Source of the DNA: JAWLDB01 sp041686915
GTDB taxonomy: Bacteria > Bacillota > UBA994 > UBA5500
Direction: 5' to 3'
Assembly: GCA_041686915.1 (NCBI GenBank)
Contig: JAWLDB010000002.1
Coordinates: 1 to 63,365, forward strand
DNA: 63,365 nt
Shown: positions 7,280 to 16,359 of the stretch, piece after piece
How positions within the stretch are numbered: position 1 is the stretch's first letter
How the letters are laid out: each line of letters starts with the position of its first letter
Notes under the pieces: model-generated
Database searches by the model: none
The model's input: only the letters and a program-made list of their open reading frames with translations
What the model was told of the DNA's origin: nothing
Position numbers and translations under genes: made by a program

Positions 7280-8344
7280 GTGTTTTCGTTTCCTGCCGTA
7301 TGTATGAGCGAGGAGTATGCAAACAAAATTTGGGAGTACCGTCCCTTTGTGGATCGTGTGGAGAGGCTGCTCAGCGGAATATGGGAGAGCAGCGGCAAGG
7401 GTTACCGCTTCATGCACAGCTACCGGGTATTTCAGCTGATAGACCAAATGCGCCACTATACCGAACTGGAGCATGCGACAGACATCAACTGGCCATTGCT
7501 GCGGATTGCCGGGCTCTGCCATGACCTTGGCCTGATAAAGGTTGAGCGCGAGATGGGCAGGTTGGATATTTTTGATGATCGAGTGATAACGGCTTGGATT
7601 GACAAACACGCAGGTTATGCCACAGAGATAATCCGGGCTGAGTTCGCTGATCTGCTTACTGAAGAAGAGCTTGAGCAAGTTTGCTTCCTTGCCGCTCAGC
7701 ACTCCAACCCGGATGTAACAGACAATATCGTATTGCGGATCCTGCAGGATGCCGATAACCTTGATGAACGCGGGCTAATTCTGCTCTGGCGGATGAGCGC
7801 TGTTGCCAGCAACCACGACCTTAGTATTGGCTCCCAGTTCAACTTCTACTTCCAGAACAGACAGGCTATGTGGCAGGAGACGATGGGGAAGCTGCACTTT
7901 GAAAGCTCGCGTCAAACTGCTCTCAGGCGGATGCAAAACATGGACCAAGCGATGCTTACCTTTGCTGCCCAGTTTCATGCCCTCGATTTGCCCTACACAG
8001 CCGAGACCTTCCCTTGGCTACTATGGCAGAGCAGGATTGAAGAGGCAGGCTGGGAAATTGACCGGCCCAAGGGGTCAGCCCACCCAACGCGCGCGGATAT
8101 CATCTACCCGTTGGATTATGGCTATGTCCCTGGACACCTGGGATGGGATGGCATGGAGCAGGACATCTTTGTCGGAGATCGGAAAGGTCCCCTAACAGGG
8201 ATTCTGCTGTCAGCTGATTTTCGTAAAGGAGACCGGGAGTTCAAGCTGCTTTGGGGAATGAGTGACCGGCAAATGCAGCAAGCCTTAGACTTCTATAACA
8301 CCCGCCCTACCGAAATGGTGGCTTGGCTGGTTAGGAGACCTTGA
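7280..8344 (+). CDS. HD-domain phosphohydrolase fused to a small inorganic pyrophosphatase domain
   Basis: GTG 7280 is chosen because GAGGAGG (7265-7271) sits 8 bases upstream; the product is 354 residues (ATG 7304 is the alternative). Residues ~40-170 form an HD metal-dependent phosphohydrolase: H46, H81-D82 (GLCHDLG), H141 (AAQHSNP) and D157/D159 (LQDADNLDE). Residues ~262-354 resemble family I soluble pyrophosphatase: DRPKGSAHP, IYPLDYGYVPG, DGMEQD (D290, D295) and a second D-x4-D (D313, D318) matching the four catalytic aspartates of that family. I infer a nucleotide or phosphoester hydrolase coupled to PPi removal. The substrate is unknown. The fusion itself is visible in one uninterrupted frame. 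Confidence 0.82.
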   Translation: MFSFPAVCMSEEYANKIWEYRPFVDRVERLLSGIWESSGKGYRFMHSYRVFQLIDQMRHYTELEHATDINWPLLRIAGLCHDLGLIKVEREMGRLDIFDDRVITAWIDKHAGYATEIIRAEFADLLTEEELEQVCFLAAQHSNPDVTDNIVLRILQDADNLDERGLILLWRMSAVASNHDLSIGSQFNFYFQNRQAMWQETMGKLHFESSRQTALRRMQNMDQAMLTFAAQFHALDLPYTAETFPWLLWQSRIEEAGWEIDRPKGSAHPTRADIIYPLDYGYVPGHLGWDGMEQDIFVGDRKGPLTGILLSADFRKGDREFKLLWGMSDRQMQQALDFYNTRPTEMVAWLVRRP

Positions 8345-8440
8345 CGAGGACAAGATGTATTCTGTGTCGTTTTTGATTTCTGTGGAGGAAAGAAGCGCCC
8401 ACTTCCGTAATAGAGAGTAAAGAGAAGGAGGAATGGCTAG

Positions 8441-9121
8441 ATGAAGTATGAAGTCATTGGCGGAAATCTACCAGCTGTTACCCTGGAACTAGACAGGGGC
8501 GAGCAGGTTTTCTCGGAGACTGGCGGCATGGCCTGGATGACAGAAGGCGTTTCCATGGAAACCAATATGGAGGGCGGGTTGTTTGCGGGACTGGCGCGCG
8601 CTGTATCTGGGGAGTCAATGTTCCTGGTCACCTATAGTGCACAGAAGAACGGTAGCAAAATCACCTTTACCTCGAGCTTCCCTGGATCGATCATGCCCAT
8701 GCATCTGAAGGCTGGTCAGTCAATTATCTGTCAGAAGCAGGCGTTCCTTTGCGCGGAGCGCTCTGTGACACTGAACGTACACTTGCAGCGGCGGTTGGGT
8801 TCCGGCCTGTTTGGTGGCGAAGGTTTTGTGCTGCAGAAGCTAACCGGCCCAGGAGTCGTCTTCCTGGAAGTCGACGGCTCGGTGGTTGAGCAGGATTTGC
8901 AGCCCGGAGAAGTGTTGAAGGTGGATAACGGACACGTAGCTATGTTTGAGCCTTCGGTGGACTTCTCATTGGAGACAGTTTCCGGCTTCAAGAATGTGCT
9001 ATTTGGTGGCGAAGGCCTGTTCCTAGCCAAACTAAGGGGGCCGGGAAAGGTCTGGCTACAGACAATGCCGGTAGTCAATCTGGCACAACGGATTGTCCCA
9101 TTTGTACCCCAGAAGAAATAA
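8441..9121 (+). CDS. AIM24 / TIGR00266-family protein
   Basis: A 226-residue all-beta protein with the family hallmarks: an early LDRGEQVFSETGGMAWM block, SMFLVTYSA, then LFGGEGFVLQKLTGPGVVFLE and its repeat LFGGEGLFLAKLRGPGKVWLQ. Length is typical. The biochemical role of bacterial members is not established; the mitochondrial namesake is involved in inner-membrane organisation. AAGGAGGA lies 8 bases before the ATG. It follows the HD-pyrophosphatase gene by 96 bases and is closed by a terminator at 9138-9160. Confidence 0.9.
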   Translation: MKYEVIGGNLPAVTLELDRGEQVFSETGGMAWMTEGVSMETNMEGGLFAGLARAVSGESMFLVTYSAQKNGSKITFTSSFPGSIMPMHLKAGQSIICQKQAFLCAERSVTLNVHLQRRLGSGLFGGEGFVLQKLTGPGVVFLEVDGSVVEQDLQPGEVLKVDNGHVAMFEPSVDFSLETVSGFKNVLFGGEGLFLAKLRGPGKVWLQTMPVVNLAQRIVPFVPQKK

Positions 9122-9137
9122 CACAAATTGCACTCTA

Positions 9138-9160
9138 AAGGGGCAGCCTCGCTGCCCCTT
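9138..9160. terminator. Terminator between convergent genes
   Basis: A 10-bp stem AAGGGGCAGC/GCTGCCCCTT with a 3-base loop lies between the AIM24 gene and the convergent GGDEF gene; the symmetric A/T flanks allow use from both sides. Confidence 0.8.
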
Positions 9161-9178
9161 ACAGTTTTGCACCAACTC

Positions 9179-11107
9179 TCACGGCAAGAACTTGACCTGG
9201 TTCTTGCCTGCGGCTTTTGCCTGATACAGGGCTTGGTCAACTGTCAAGAATAAATCCCGAGGTGTGCTGTCCCTGGATGGAATCCTGGAAGTCACTCCAA
9301 TGCTGACTGTTACCCAGGGGCTAACCGATGAGTACTCATGCCGCAGGCGCATCTCCTCAATAGTCTGTTGGAGCACAGCAGCCATTTGCATTGCCTCGTC
9401 TCTTGACAGGCCTGGAAGTGCCACGATGAACTCCTCGCCACCGAAGCGGGCAACCAGGTCACTAGCGCGATTGAAGAGGCTGTGCATGATCTGGGCAACC
9501 TGTATTAGGCAGTTATCGCCTGCCTGATGGCCATAGGTATCATTGTATGCCTTGAAATCATCAACATCCAGTAGCAACAGCGAGATCGGGGTTCCATGCC
9601 GCAACGCGCGATTCCACTCAAGCTTAATCACGTTGTCATAGTGTCGCCTGTTCCACAAGTCAGTTAAAGGGTCTTTCAGCGAAATTAGGTTTAGAACCCG
9701 ATTTGCTTCCTCCAGCTCTAGTTTTTGTTGCTCTATCTCCTTTTTGGATTGCTCCAAAGCCTTGGTGCGTTCTGTTACCAACTCATCCAAGCCTGCATTC
9801 AGTACCTTTAGCTGTGCAGTCATCACCTCTTCCTGCTCCAGGGCGGTAGAGAACCTCTGGGCCAAAACTAGAGCGTTGGCGAACACAAAGATCAGTTGAC
9901 CCACAGATGAAAGGTTGCCTGTTGTAAAGATAGAACGCAGCTGCGGTGACCCGCTGTCACTCATCCAGATGCTGAGAAATACCATGTCGTTTAGGGTAGT
10001 TATGATTATCGCAAGCGCACCCATCATTATCAGCTTGACTCCCACATCCTTATGAAGCAGAGCCTGGACGAGCGCATAGAGGGTATATACCATTACCAGC
10101 AGAGTGAACAGCTGATACGCTGGATTAACTACTGTAAAGGCTCGTGCATTGGTGAACAGCACTATTGCTGCAAAGGCACCAGCAACTCCTTGCACTAGTC
10201 TGACTACGCTAGCGTGGAATCTTGCCGGGAAAACAGATTGGAAGAACATTACTATGATCGGCACACCGAGGTAAAATGCAAGCGTTTGCAGTTTGTGAGC
10301 GAGTTCCCAGCTGAAGCCAGGATACAGATATATTAGAAATCGTTCTCCCAGCAGCAAGGTTCTTATGCCGACTAGCAGGCAGAAAGTACCAAAATAGAAC
10401 GCAGATTTATTCGTGCGCCGATAGAGAAACAGGGCAAGATGATAAGCGCCTATTACAAAGAGACTGCCAAACAGGAACAGCTCGCCGGCTATCCGCCTGT
10501 CGCGAAGTCCGGTGACTAACCCTTCACTACCAATGAGCAGGCTCTCGAGCAGACCACCACTACGGTGATAGAAATTGGATAGCTGCATCACTATCTCGTT
10601 AGTGCCAGTTTGTGGATCAAACAAGGCGACTTGTGGTAAATACTGCGGAATAACCGCAGCCTTACTTTGGCCTACGGTACCTGCAGAGGCAACTAGCTCT
10701 CCATTAACCCACAGTCTGTAGGACGTAAATACCCTGGGCACCTTTAGTCCCAGCCGCCCTCCTCCCGTGGTTTCAAAGAGCAACCGGTAAGTCGCGTAAC
10801 CTTCGCCCGATAACTCCCTACCATCGACTATGTAATGATTCCACGAGCCTGGAACGTCTATATATCCGGTCTGCGGCGGACTCATTCTCTTGAAATCCTG
10901 AGGTGTTAGTAGCTGCTCCCAGTACAACTCCCACTGTCCGTCCAATCTGACTACCCGCTCACTTAACTTAGAAGAAGCCAGGTCCAGAACTCCCGCCTTT
11001 GCCTTTGGCTGACGCAGCTCCACATCGGAAGCACTGTATCCTGCCGCAAGCAGAGACAGCAATGCCGCTGCCAAGGCGAGTGAAAGCAATGCTTTGCGTT
11101 TATGCAT
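9179..11107 (-). CDS. 7TM-DISM-type membrane receptor with diguanylate cyclase (GGDEF) domain
   Basis: A 642-residue protein that makes cyclic di-GMP from GTP at the membrane. A signal peptide (residues 1-25) is followed by an extracellular ligand domain (~40-185; LDGQWELYWEQLL, DVPGSWNHY, as in 7TMR-DISM sensors), seven predicted membrane helices (~205-400) and a coiled coil (~415-475). The C-terminal GGDEF domain has its active-site loop as RFGGEEF. An inhibitory-site RxxD (RASD) lies five residues before GGEEF, so product inhibition is expected. AAGGAGG precedes the ATG. The stimulus is unknown; sugars or peptidoglycan fragments are plausible for this sensor type. Confidence 0.93.
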   Translation of the reverse strand: MHKRKALLSLALAAALLSLLAAGYSASDVELRQPKAKAGVLDLASSKLSERVVRLDGQWELYWEQLLTPQDFKRMSPPQTGYIDVPGSWNHYIVDGRELSGEGYATYRLLFETTGGGRLGLKVPRVFTSYRLWVNGELVASAGTVGQSKAAVIPQYLPQVALFDPQTGTNEIVMQLSNFYHRSGGLLESLLIGSEGLVTGLRDRRIAGELFLFGSLFVIGAYHLALFLYRRTNKSAFYFGTFCLLVGIRTLLLGERFLIYLYPGFSWELAHKLQTLAFYLGVPIIVMFFQSVFPARFHASVVRLVQGVAGAFAAIVLFTNARAFTVVNPAYQLFTLLVMVYTLYALVQALLHKDVGVKLIMMGALAIIITTLNDMVFLSIWMSDSGSPQLRSIFTTGNLSSVGQLIFVFANALVLAQRFSTALEQEEVMTAQLKVLNAGLDELVTERTKALEQSKKEIEQQKLELEEANRVLNLISLKDPLTDLWNRRHYDNVIKLEWNRALRHGTPISLLLLDVDDFKAYNDTYGHQAGDNCLIQVAQIMHSLFNRASDLVARFGGEEFIVALPGLSRDEAMQMAAVLQQTIEEMRLRHEYSSVSPWVTVSIGVTSRIPSRDSTPRDLFLTVDQALYQAKAAGKNQVKFLP

Positions 11108-11219
11108 TAACAGCCCTCCTTCTGCCCGCGTCTGCCATTACTATACCAGTTTTGTAGCCGAAGTTAGTAGTCCTAATTGTGTCATCAATGAGCTAGAATG
11201 ACACGATTTCGTAACAAAA

Positions 11220-11242
11220 AAGGGCAGCCTGTAGCCACCCTT
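11220..11242 (-). terminator. Terminator of the 2-hydroxyacid dehydrogenase gene
   Basis: In the minus-strand RNA, AAGGGUGGC pairs with GCUGCCCUU (two G-U pairs) around a 5-base loop, followed by a U-run. Confidence 0.7.
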
Positions 11243-11265
11243 TCGTGGTTTCCCTTGCCTGCCTT

Positions 11266-12231
11266 TTACTCTCGCCCTACTGCTCCCGCTACCATTTCCA
11301 CAAAGTCCAATCCAGCTACAGGATTGGCCGGTTGCATTCCTTGCAGCACCCGCCAGACATCTTCGACTACTGTTTGACAGACCGCAGCCTGCGCTTCCAC
11401 CGTTAACCCGGCCAGATGCGGACTAAGAACTACGTTGCCGAGCTGCCGGAAGGGGTCATTCGCCTGAGGGGGTTCAGAGTGCCTTACGTCCAATGCAGCC
11501 CCAGCGATCCTATGCTCCTTCAGGCAACTGTAAAGGGCTTGCTCATCCACCACTTCCCCGCGGGCTGTATTCAGTATGAAGGCATGAGGTCGCATCATCG
11601 CCAGTTCTGCTGTTCCAATCAGCCCTTTCGTCTGCGGGGTTAGGGGGACGTTCAGGGAAACGAAGTCTGACTCAGCGAGCAGAGTATGTAGGCTTACCGT
11701 ATCGTAGTCCTGTGCTGGCTGCAGATTGGATATCAGTACGCGACAACCCATTGCCTTGCACATTCGCGCGAGCAGGCTACCGACCGCGCCAAACCCGACT
11801 ATCCCCACCGTCTTGCCATAAAGCTCATTACCGGTTAGCTTGACCCGCTCCCACAGGCCGCTGCGCACAGAAACATCTGCCTGAAGCAATCGCTTAGACT
11901 GAGCCAGCATCAACATGAGACAGAACTCTGCCACTGAGCGGGCACTGGCACCTGGGGCATATACAGTTGTGATACGACGTTCGGCCAGAGCGGAGCAATC
12001 AAGATTATCCAGACCTACCCCCAAACGGCCTACTACCTGGAGGTTACAACCCTTCTTTAGCAATTCTCTATCTACGACAGTCCGGTTACGGACAATCAAC
12101 CCCTGCATCTGCGGCATCAGGGCAGCAAGGCGTTCCGGTTGTCGATATAGTTCCGGCTCATAGAAACAGGCAACCCTCTGCTGCAACCACTGTAGAGCCT
12201 GCTCTTCAATAAACTCACTGACTAAGATCAC
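11266..12231 (-). CDS. D-2-hydroxyacid dehydrogenase (phosphoglycerate-dehydrogenase-like)
   Basis: A 321-residue NAD-dependent dehydrogenase. The Rossmann motif is GFGAVGSLL; the catalytic set is Arg in TARGEVVDEQAL, Glu in RHSEPPQ and His in SPHLAGLT, as in SerA-like enzymes. GTG 12231 is chosen because GGGAG lies 8 bases upstream; longer in-frame starts would run through the upstream terminator. It lacks the C-terminal ACT domain of many SerA proteins. Reduction of a 2-keto acid or oxidation of 3-phosphoglycerate are both possible; the sequence does not decide. No serC lies nearby, which weakens a serine-biosynthesis reading. Confidence 0.85.
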   Translation of the reverse strand: MILVSEFIEEQALQWLQQRVACFYEPELYRQPERLAALMPQMQGLIVRNRTVVDRELLKKGCNLQVVGRLGVGLDNLDCSALAERRITTVYAPGASARSVAEFCLMLMLAQSKRLLQADVSVRSGLWERVKLTGNELYGKTVGIVGFGAVGSLLARMCKAMGCRVLISNLQPAQDYDTVSLHTLLAESDFVSLNVPLTPQTKGLIGTAELAMMRPHAFILNTARGEVVDEQALYSCLKEHRIAGAALDVRHSEPPQANDPFRQLGNVVLSPHLAGLTVEAQAAVCQTVVEDVWRVLQGMQPANPVAGLDFVEMVAGAVGRE

Positions 12232-12311
12232 TAGCACCACTCCCAAATTTGATTCCTGTTGCACAATATGGCACAACGGGTGGATGGGTGCGCGTAGTCG
12301 TGGTAAAGCGA

Positions 12312-12332
12312 AAGCCACCCGACAGGTGGCTT
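12312..12332 (-). terminator. Terminator of the HD-domain gene
   Basis: An 8-bp stem AAGCCACC/GGTGGCTT with a 5-base loop lies 46 bases downstream of the HD gene's stop, upstream of the dehydrogenase start. Confidence 0.65.
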
Positions 12333-12377
12333 CTATCTCATTTTCTGTTCCTGGGGCAGACGCATGTTTATACCTCA

Positions 12378-13034
12378 TCAGCGGCTTAGGCCATCATTTA
12401 TGTGCGTCAGCTGTCCCTCTTCCTCAACTTCCCACTGTGCGTAAAGCGCGTTCACCAGGTTGGTCCGGTGGTCCAGCTCGGCCACAGACAGAGCGTAATT
12501 CATACTGGTCCGAGCTTCCTTGCGCCACTCCGCGTCCTGTCCATAATACCAGTCGCGGGCGACGTGCTGGTTGTGATGTTTAAACGCCGTATAATGAAAG
12601 TGGATCCAGATGCTGTTGACTCCGTAGTGATCAAGCGTATCGGCATCCTGTACCAACAGCACTTCCGGCGGGTAGTCCTGCACTTGTTGACTGCGCATAT
12701 ACTTGCTCTTTGGTCGCATGTAATGATGCCCCACAATCAGGGTAACGACTTCCAGTTCCTCTGAGGTTAACAGATGAGGAATCTCCTGCCGGATTATCTG
12801 TGCCCCGCGCGGCCCGTGGTCTGGCCCCTTAAACCCGGCTTTGCCTAGGTCATGCAAGAACCCGCCTATGTAGAGGATGTCACGGTTGACTGATAACTGT
12901 TGTTTCTCCGCCAGCTGCAGCGCAAGCTTGGCTACCCGCAACCCATGATAGTAGCGGTATCCAGGCTCAAGCGGCGACTCATCCGTACCTTTCATCTTCT
13001 CTGTGCCCCATGCGATAACCTCGTCAAATCTCAT
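12378..13034 (-). CDS. HD-domain metal-dependent phosphohydrolase
   Basis: A 218-residue protein of the HD superfamily. Metal-binding residues are visible as H (YYHGLRV), HD (GGFLHDLGKAG), H (VGHHYMR) and D (VQDADTLDHYG). ATG 13034 is preferred because GGGAGGAG ends 7 bases before it; the ATG at 13052 lies within the same ribosome site. It resembles YedJ-like stand-alone HD hydrolases whose substrates are mostly unknown. It is not fused to another domain, unlike the HD protein at 7280-8344. Confidence 0.85.
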   Translation of the reverse strand: MRFDEVIAWGTEKMKGTDESPLEPGYRYYHGLRVAKLALQLAEKQQLSVNRDILYIGGFLHDLGKAGFKGPDHGPRGAQIIRQEIPHLLTSEELEVVTLIVGHHYMRPKSKYMRSQQVQDYPPEVLLVQDADTLDHYGVNSIWIHFHYTAFKHHNQHVARDWYYGQDAEWRKEARTSMNYALSVAELDHRTNLVNALYAQWEVEEEGQLTHINDGLSR

Positions 13035-13102
13035 CCTGTCACTCCTCCCCATACTCTGCCGAACGGGTCAACCACATTCGTTTAAGGAAGTTCGGCAAAC
13101 GA

Positions 13103-13879
13103 CTAGAGTTTAATCTTCAGTCTGCCAAAATCATGCATTCCACTGCCATGGCAAAGCAGACCATGCTCACGAAGCTGACCAAACGCAGTGTTTGCCCGCC
13201 CCAGAAGTGCTACAGGCACGTCCAGCTCGTTGTGTCCCGGCAACAGTCTGCATACCCCCTGCATCGCAGCCAGCCGGGCTATGGAGGCTGCATAAGCTAC
13301 GGGATCAGTACTGGGGTAGAAGGCATAGAGCGTTCCCTGATATAGCAGGTCTCCAGTGAACAGGTAGCCCTGTTCAGGGTCAAAGAAGCAGAGATGACCT
13401 GGTGAGTGTCCAGGAGTGTGCAGCGCAACCAACCTCCTTTTACCCAACTCAATTGTTTCGCCGTCCTGCAACAACCCGGTTGGCTGCTCGGTATAGGGAA
13501 CGTATTTGTCCGGATCAAACTCCGGCGGAGCTGGTCTGGTCAATGGGTCGCGCATCAGTCCGGCACGGATGACTGATAACGGCATAGGCAATCCGTGCAC
13601 CAGCCAATCTAGATCTCCCGCATGAACATATGTCTGATCATAGAGACTATGTCCGCCGATGTGATCCCAGTGAACATGCGTAGTTAGTACCTTGATAGGC
13701 AGGTCAGTTAGTTGATCAGTCACTAGCCTGATGTTAGCGATGCCAAGGCCCGTATCTATCAGGGCAGCGGACATACTCCCTATCACCAGGTATGAAATAC
13801 ATCTCTCCCAGTGACCAGGCTCACTTATTGCATAGGTAGTGTCATCTATTCTCGTTACGTCAAACCAAGAGTGTGTCAT
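13103..13879 (-). CDS. MBL-fold metallo-hydrolase (glyoxalase II-like)
   Basis: A 258-residue metallo-beta-lactamase-fold hydrolase. The zinc motif HxHxDH is seen as THVHWDHIGGH; further ligands appear at HTPGHSPGH and FTGDLLY, and PGHNE near the C terminus. ATG 13879 has GGAGGG 5-6 bases upstream; the earlier in-frame ATG does not. The overall pattern is that of hydroxyacylglutathione-hydrolase-like enzymes, but the substrate cannot be assigned. Confidence 0.87.
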   Translation of the reverse strand: MTHSWFDVTRIDDTTYAISEPGHWERCISYLVIGSMSAALIDTGLGIANIRLVTDQLTDLPIKVLTTHVHWDHIGGHSLYDQTYVHAGDLDWLVHGLPMPLSVIRAGLMRDPLTRPAPPEFDPDKYVPYTEQPTGLLQDGETIELGKRRLVALHTPGHSPGHLCFFDPEQGYLFTGDLLYQGTLYAFYPSTDPVAYAASIARLAAMQGVCRLLPGHNELDVPVALLGRANTAFGQLREHGLLCHGSGMHDFGRLKIKL

Positions 13880-13938
13880 GCTTACCCTCCATTTCAACCT
13901 GGCTTCCATGAGGCATGGGTTATGTAGGTCTGTTTACA

Positions 13939-14778
13939 TTACAGGGTCAGACAAGCCAATAGCTGCTGCTTAGGCAGTGTGTAATAACCGTATTCTGCCG
14001 TTACCATAAAGCCAAGCGACTGATACAAATCCAGCGCCGTTGCATTTTTGCTAGCCACTTCCAACGTAAAATGCGTGGCGCCGGCTGATGCCAGTTTGTC
14101 CATAATTAGCATGAGTATCTGCCTACCGTATCCCTTTCTGCGGCGCTCGGGAAGCACGCCCAGACCGTAGATAAAGGCATGCCCTTTCTGCAGCCTGGCT
14201 TCTACCTTGCCAACAGGGCAATCGTTCATCTCGGCCAGCCAGACACCTGCAACGTTCACTGGTATGTCCCCACTATCTCCAAAGTAAATGGCGTTCTGCC
14301 TTGCAATCTCTGGCCGGTCCGCTTGAGCCGCCTCCCGGAGAGAGAAGGATTGCTTACCACCACTACCGGGAACATATTGCTTTTCCATACGATACTCGTT
14401 ATGGTCATGGTTTGCGCTCAGTGCTTTGAGCAGCTTCAGACCCGGTTCCGAGCCAGGAGCGCAGATTAACACCAAGGTTTCGACTTGGGTATTGACTGGC
14501 TCCTGAACAGCCAGTTTCAGCAGGCGGGAGAAGATACCCTGGCACCTATTCGCAGGATTCACCATACCCGAGAGCTCCACTTCGCCGGGCATCATCTGGG
14601 TGACACCAAGATAGCCAACCAGAGAACCTGCGTCATCACGGGCAGCGTGACTCCGTTGTCCAGCTATCAGACGCGGGGCAGAACCATCCGTCTTCCTGCA
14701 CTCATCAGCGAGCCGTTGCACTTCTCGCCATTCAGATCCGCCCCGCAGAAACTGGCCTGCCAGAAACTTATAAACCAC
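13939..14778 (-). CDS. Tandem GNAT acetyltransferase
   Basis: A 279-residue protein with two GNAT folds. The N-terminal half has a weakened CoA loop (NPANRCQGIFSRLL). The C-terminal half has a clear GVLPERRRKGYGRQIL (R-R-K-G-Y-G) loop and the typical ATHFTLEVASKNATALDLY strand-helix end (N...A..LY). GTG 14778 is 6 bases after GGGGGAG; the ATG at 14793 would place the ribosome site inside the gene. Likely one active and one structural domain; the acceptor is unknown. Confidence 0.83.
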   Translation of the reverse strand: MVYKFLAGQFLRGGSEWREVQRLADECRKTDGSAPRLIAGQRSHAARDDAGSLVGYLGVTQMMPGEVELSGMVNPANRCQGIFSRLLKLAVQEPVNTQVETLVLICAPGSEPGLKLLKALSANHDHNEYRMEKQYVPGSGGKQSFSLREAAQADRPEIARQNAIYFGDSGDIPVNVAGVWLAEMNDCPVGKVEARLQKGHAFIYGLGVLPERRRKGYGRQILMLIMDKLASAGATHFTLEVASKNATALDLYQSLGFMVTAEYGYYTLPKQQLLACLTL

Positions 14779-15007
14779 TTTGCACTCCCCCATTCTATCT
14801 CATTGTTACATTTCGAACTTATGGTTTACAAGCACAATCTGTCAGCATCCACCGACAGCATTACCGGTGCTGCTTCACTTTTCACAGGGTAAAATATGGT
14901 TATGTCTTAAGGTGAGTCTAGCGGTTAACACCAGTTTAGTGGCACAATCTTCTTTGAAAAGCAAAACCAGCTGAGGCTTCGTTGATACGGGCTGCCGGGA
15001 AGCAGAA

Positions 15008-15035
15008 TTGACACGGGGATAGGAATGCTCATACT
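15008..15035 (+). promoter_or_regulatory. Candidate SigA promoter for 15083-16258
   Basis: A perfect TTGACA (15008-15013), 16-base spacer and CATACT (15030-15035). The surrounding 300-base divergent gap (14779-15082) shows nothing else I can name. Confidence 0.5.
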
Positions 15036-15082
15036 TTGACAGAACGATAGACGATAATGGAAGTTTGAGAGGAGGAACACAT

Positions 15083-16258
15083 ATGGTACAAGATAAGGAG
15101 CAGACAGCCGTAAGGTCAGTGTTACAGAGGTTTCAGGATGGATACACAGCGCGTGATACAGCTGCTTTAGACCAGTTTATGGCCGACCTCTGGGTGACTG
15201 ATGAGGAACAGTTTATTATTGGTACAGGCCATGGAGAGTGGTCATTCGGCCCGGCGGAGGTACGGAAGTTAATCGAACTGGATTGGCTGCACTGGGGAGA
15301 TATGGCGCTGGACGTATCAAACGCAACCATTGCTGTTACCGGTGAAGTGGCGTGGCTTTCAGCAACAGCCACTGTCAGCAAGGAAGGTAATGCGGAGCAG
15401 GACTGCCAGCAGCTGCTGGCGATTACCAAGGACGACTTAAACAGCGACCTACCAGGCTACCGCAAACTGCTGTTCTTGAACGCCGGCATCAGCCAACCCC
15501 TATGGGAGCTCGCACGTGGCACTGAGTTTGCATGGCCCCTGCGGTTTACAGCGTCCTTGGTGAAACGTGCAGGGAAGTGGTTATTCAATCACATGCATTT
15601 CTCCTTTGATACCAGCGATTATCCGGACAACCGGTTGGGCGTTGCCAAGGTTGAGCCTTGGGACATCGACCAGGTGCAGCGCAAGCTGGCAGGGAAAGTG
15701 AAACAGCACTGTACAGCCGGGCACGAAGATGTCAGGTCATTGCTTGAAGCTTTAGGCACTGCTTTTACTACCAAGGATGGGGAGAGGCTGTACACCTTAC
15801 TGGGAGATCAGCCCGTGTTCATTGGAACAGCCCCGGCACAACGCGCTACCGGCGCAGAGGAAGTCGTAAACGCAATGCTGGCACAGGCAACTCAGGACAG
15901 GTTTTGGGGCGAGTTGAAGCTGAACGCAGCGGACGCCCTCGTTTACAGCAGCGATGACGTGGCCTGGATCGGCGCTATCGGTACAGTAACACGCACTATC
16001 ACGGCTTCCGAGGTTTACGAAGCACACATTCAGCGCATACAGCAGCTGATGGACGCACAACTAAGCGTACAGGCCAAACTGTTGGGGATTGTCCGGCATA
16101 ACTCGTTCACTTTGATGGAGCTGGAAAAGGGAGAGCTAAACGTTTGGCCGGTGCGTCTATCTGCAGTGGCAGTGAAGAAAGGAAATGATTGGCGGATCCA
16201 ACAGCTGCATTTCTCTTACCCTACCGTTTGGGGCTCGGATGAGCGTATACTGCCGTAG
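15083..16258 (+). CDS. Double NTF2/SnoaL-like domain protein
   Basis: A 391-residue protein built of two similar halves. Each starts with a helical segment (VLQRFQDGYTARDTAALDQF; LLEALGTAFTTKDGERLYTL) and ends with W-F/I..HFS (KWLFNHMHFSF; DWRIQQLHFSY), the pattern of SnoaL-like/DUF4440 domains of the NTF2 fold. Such domains bind small molecules in a cone-shaped pocket or act as stress-linked dimerisation modules. ATG 15083 is 7 bases after GAGGAGG. It is a single-gene unit between a promoter and a terminator. The ligand and role are unknown. Confidence 0.8.
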   Translation: MVQDKEQTAVRSVLQRFQDGYTARDTAALDQFMADLWVTDEEQFIIGTGHGEWSFGPAEVRKLIELDWLHWGDMALDVSNATIAVTGEVAWLSATATVSKEGNAEQDCQQLLAITKDDLNSDLPGYRKLLFLNAGISQPLWELARGTEFAWPLRFTASLVKRAGKWLFNHMHFSFDTSDYPDNRLGVAKVEPWDIDQVQRKLAGKVKQHCTAGHEDVRSLLEALGTAFTTKDGERLYTLLGDQPVFIGTAPAQRATGAEEVVNAMLAQATQDRFWGELKLNAADALVYSSDDVAWIGAIGTVTRTITASEVYEAHIQRIQQLMDAQLSVQAKLLGIVRHNSFTLMELEKGELNVWPVRLSAVAVKKGNDWRIQQLHFSYPTVWGSDERILP

Positions 16259-16290
16259 CCGCAGTATTCAAAGCCTGGGCTAGATATGCT

Positions 16291-16314
16291 AAAGCCCCCT
16301 TCGCAGGGGGCTTT
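16291..16314 (+). terminator. Terminator after the NTF2-fold gene
   Basis: AAAGCCCCC/GGGGGCTTT stem with a 5-6 base loop and T-rich tail. Confidence 0.85.
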
Positions 16315-16332
16315 GCTGTTCTTATGGTGCGG

Positions 16333-16359
16333 ATAAGACAGAGACTGCCTTTGTCTTAT
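16333..16359 (-). terminator. Hairpin overlapping the stop codon of the MurE-like gene
   Basis: ATAAGACA pairs with TGTCTTAT around an 11-base loop, and the stem includes the TAA stop. It is probably the 3' end of the minus-strand operon. Confidence 0.45.

Noticed and set aside
8731..9240. 169-codon minus-strand open frame
   Set aside because: It is antisense to the AIM24 gene and crosses the terminator hairpin at 9138-9160.
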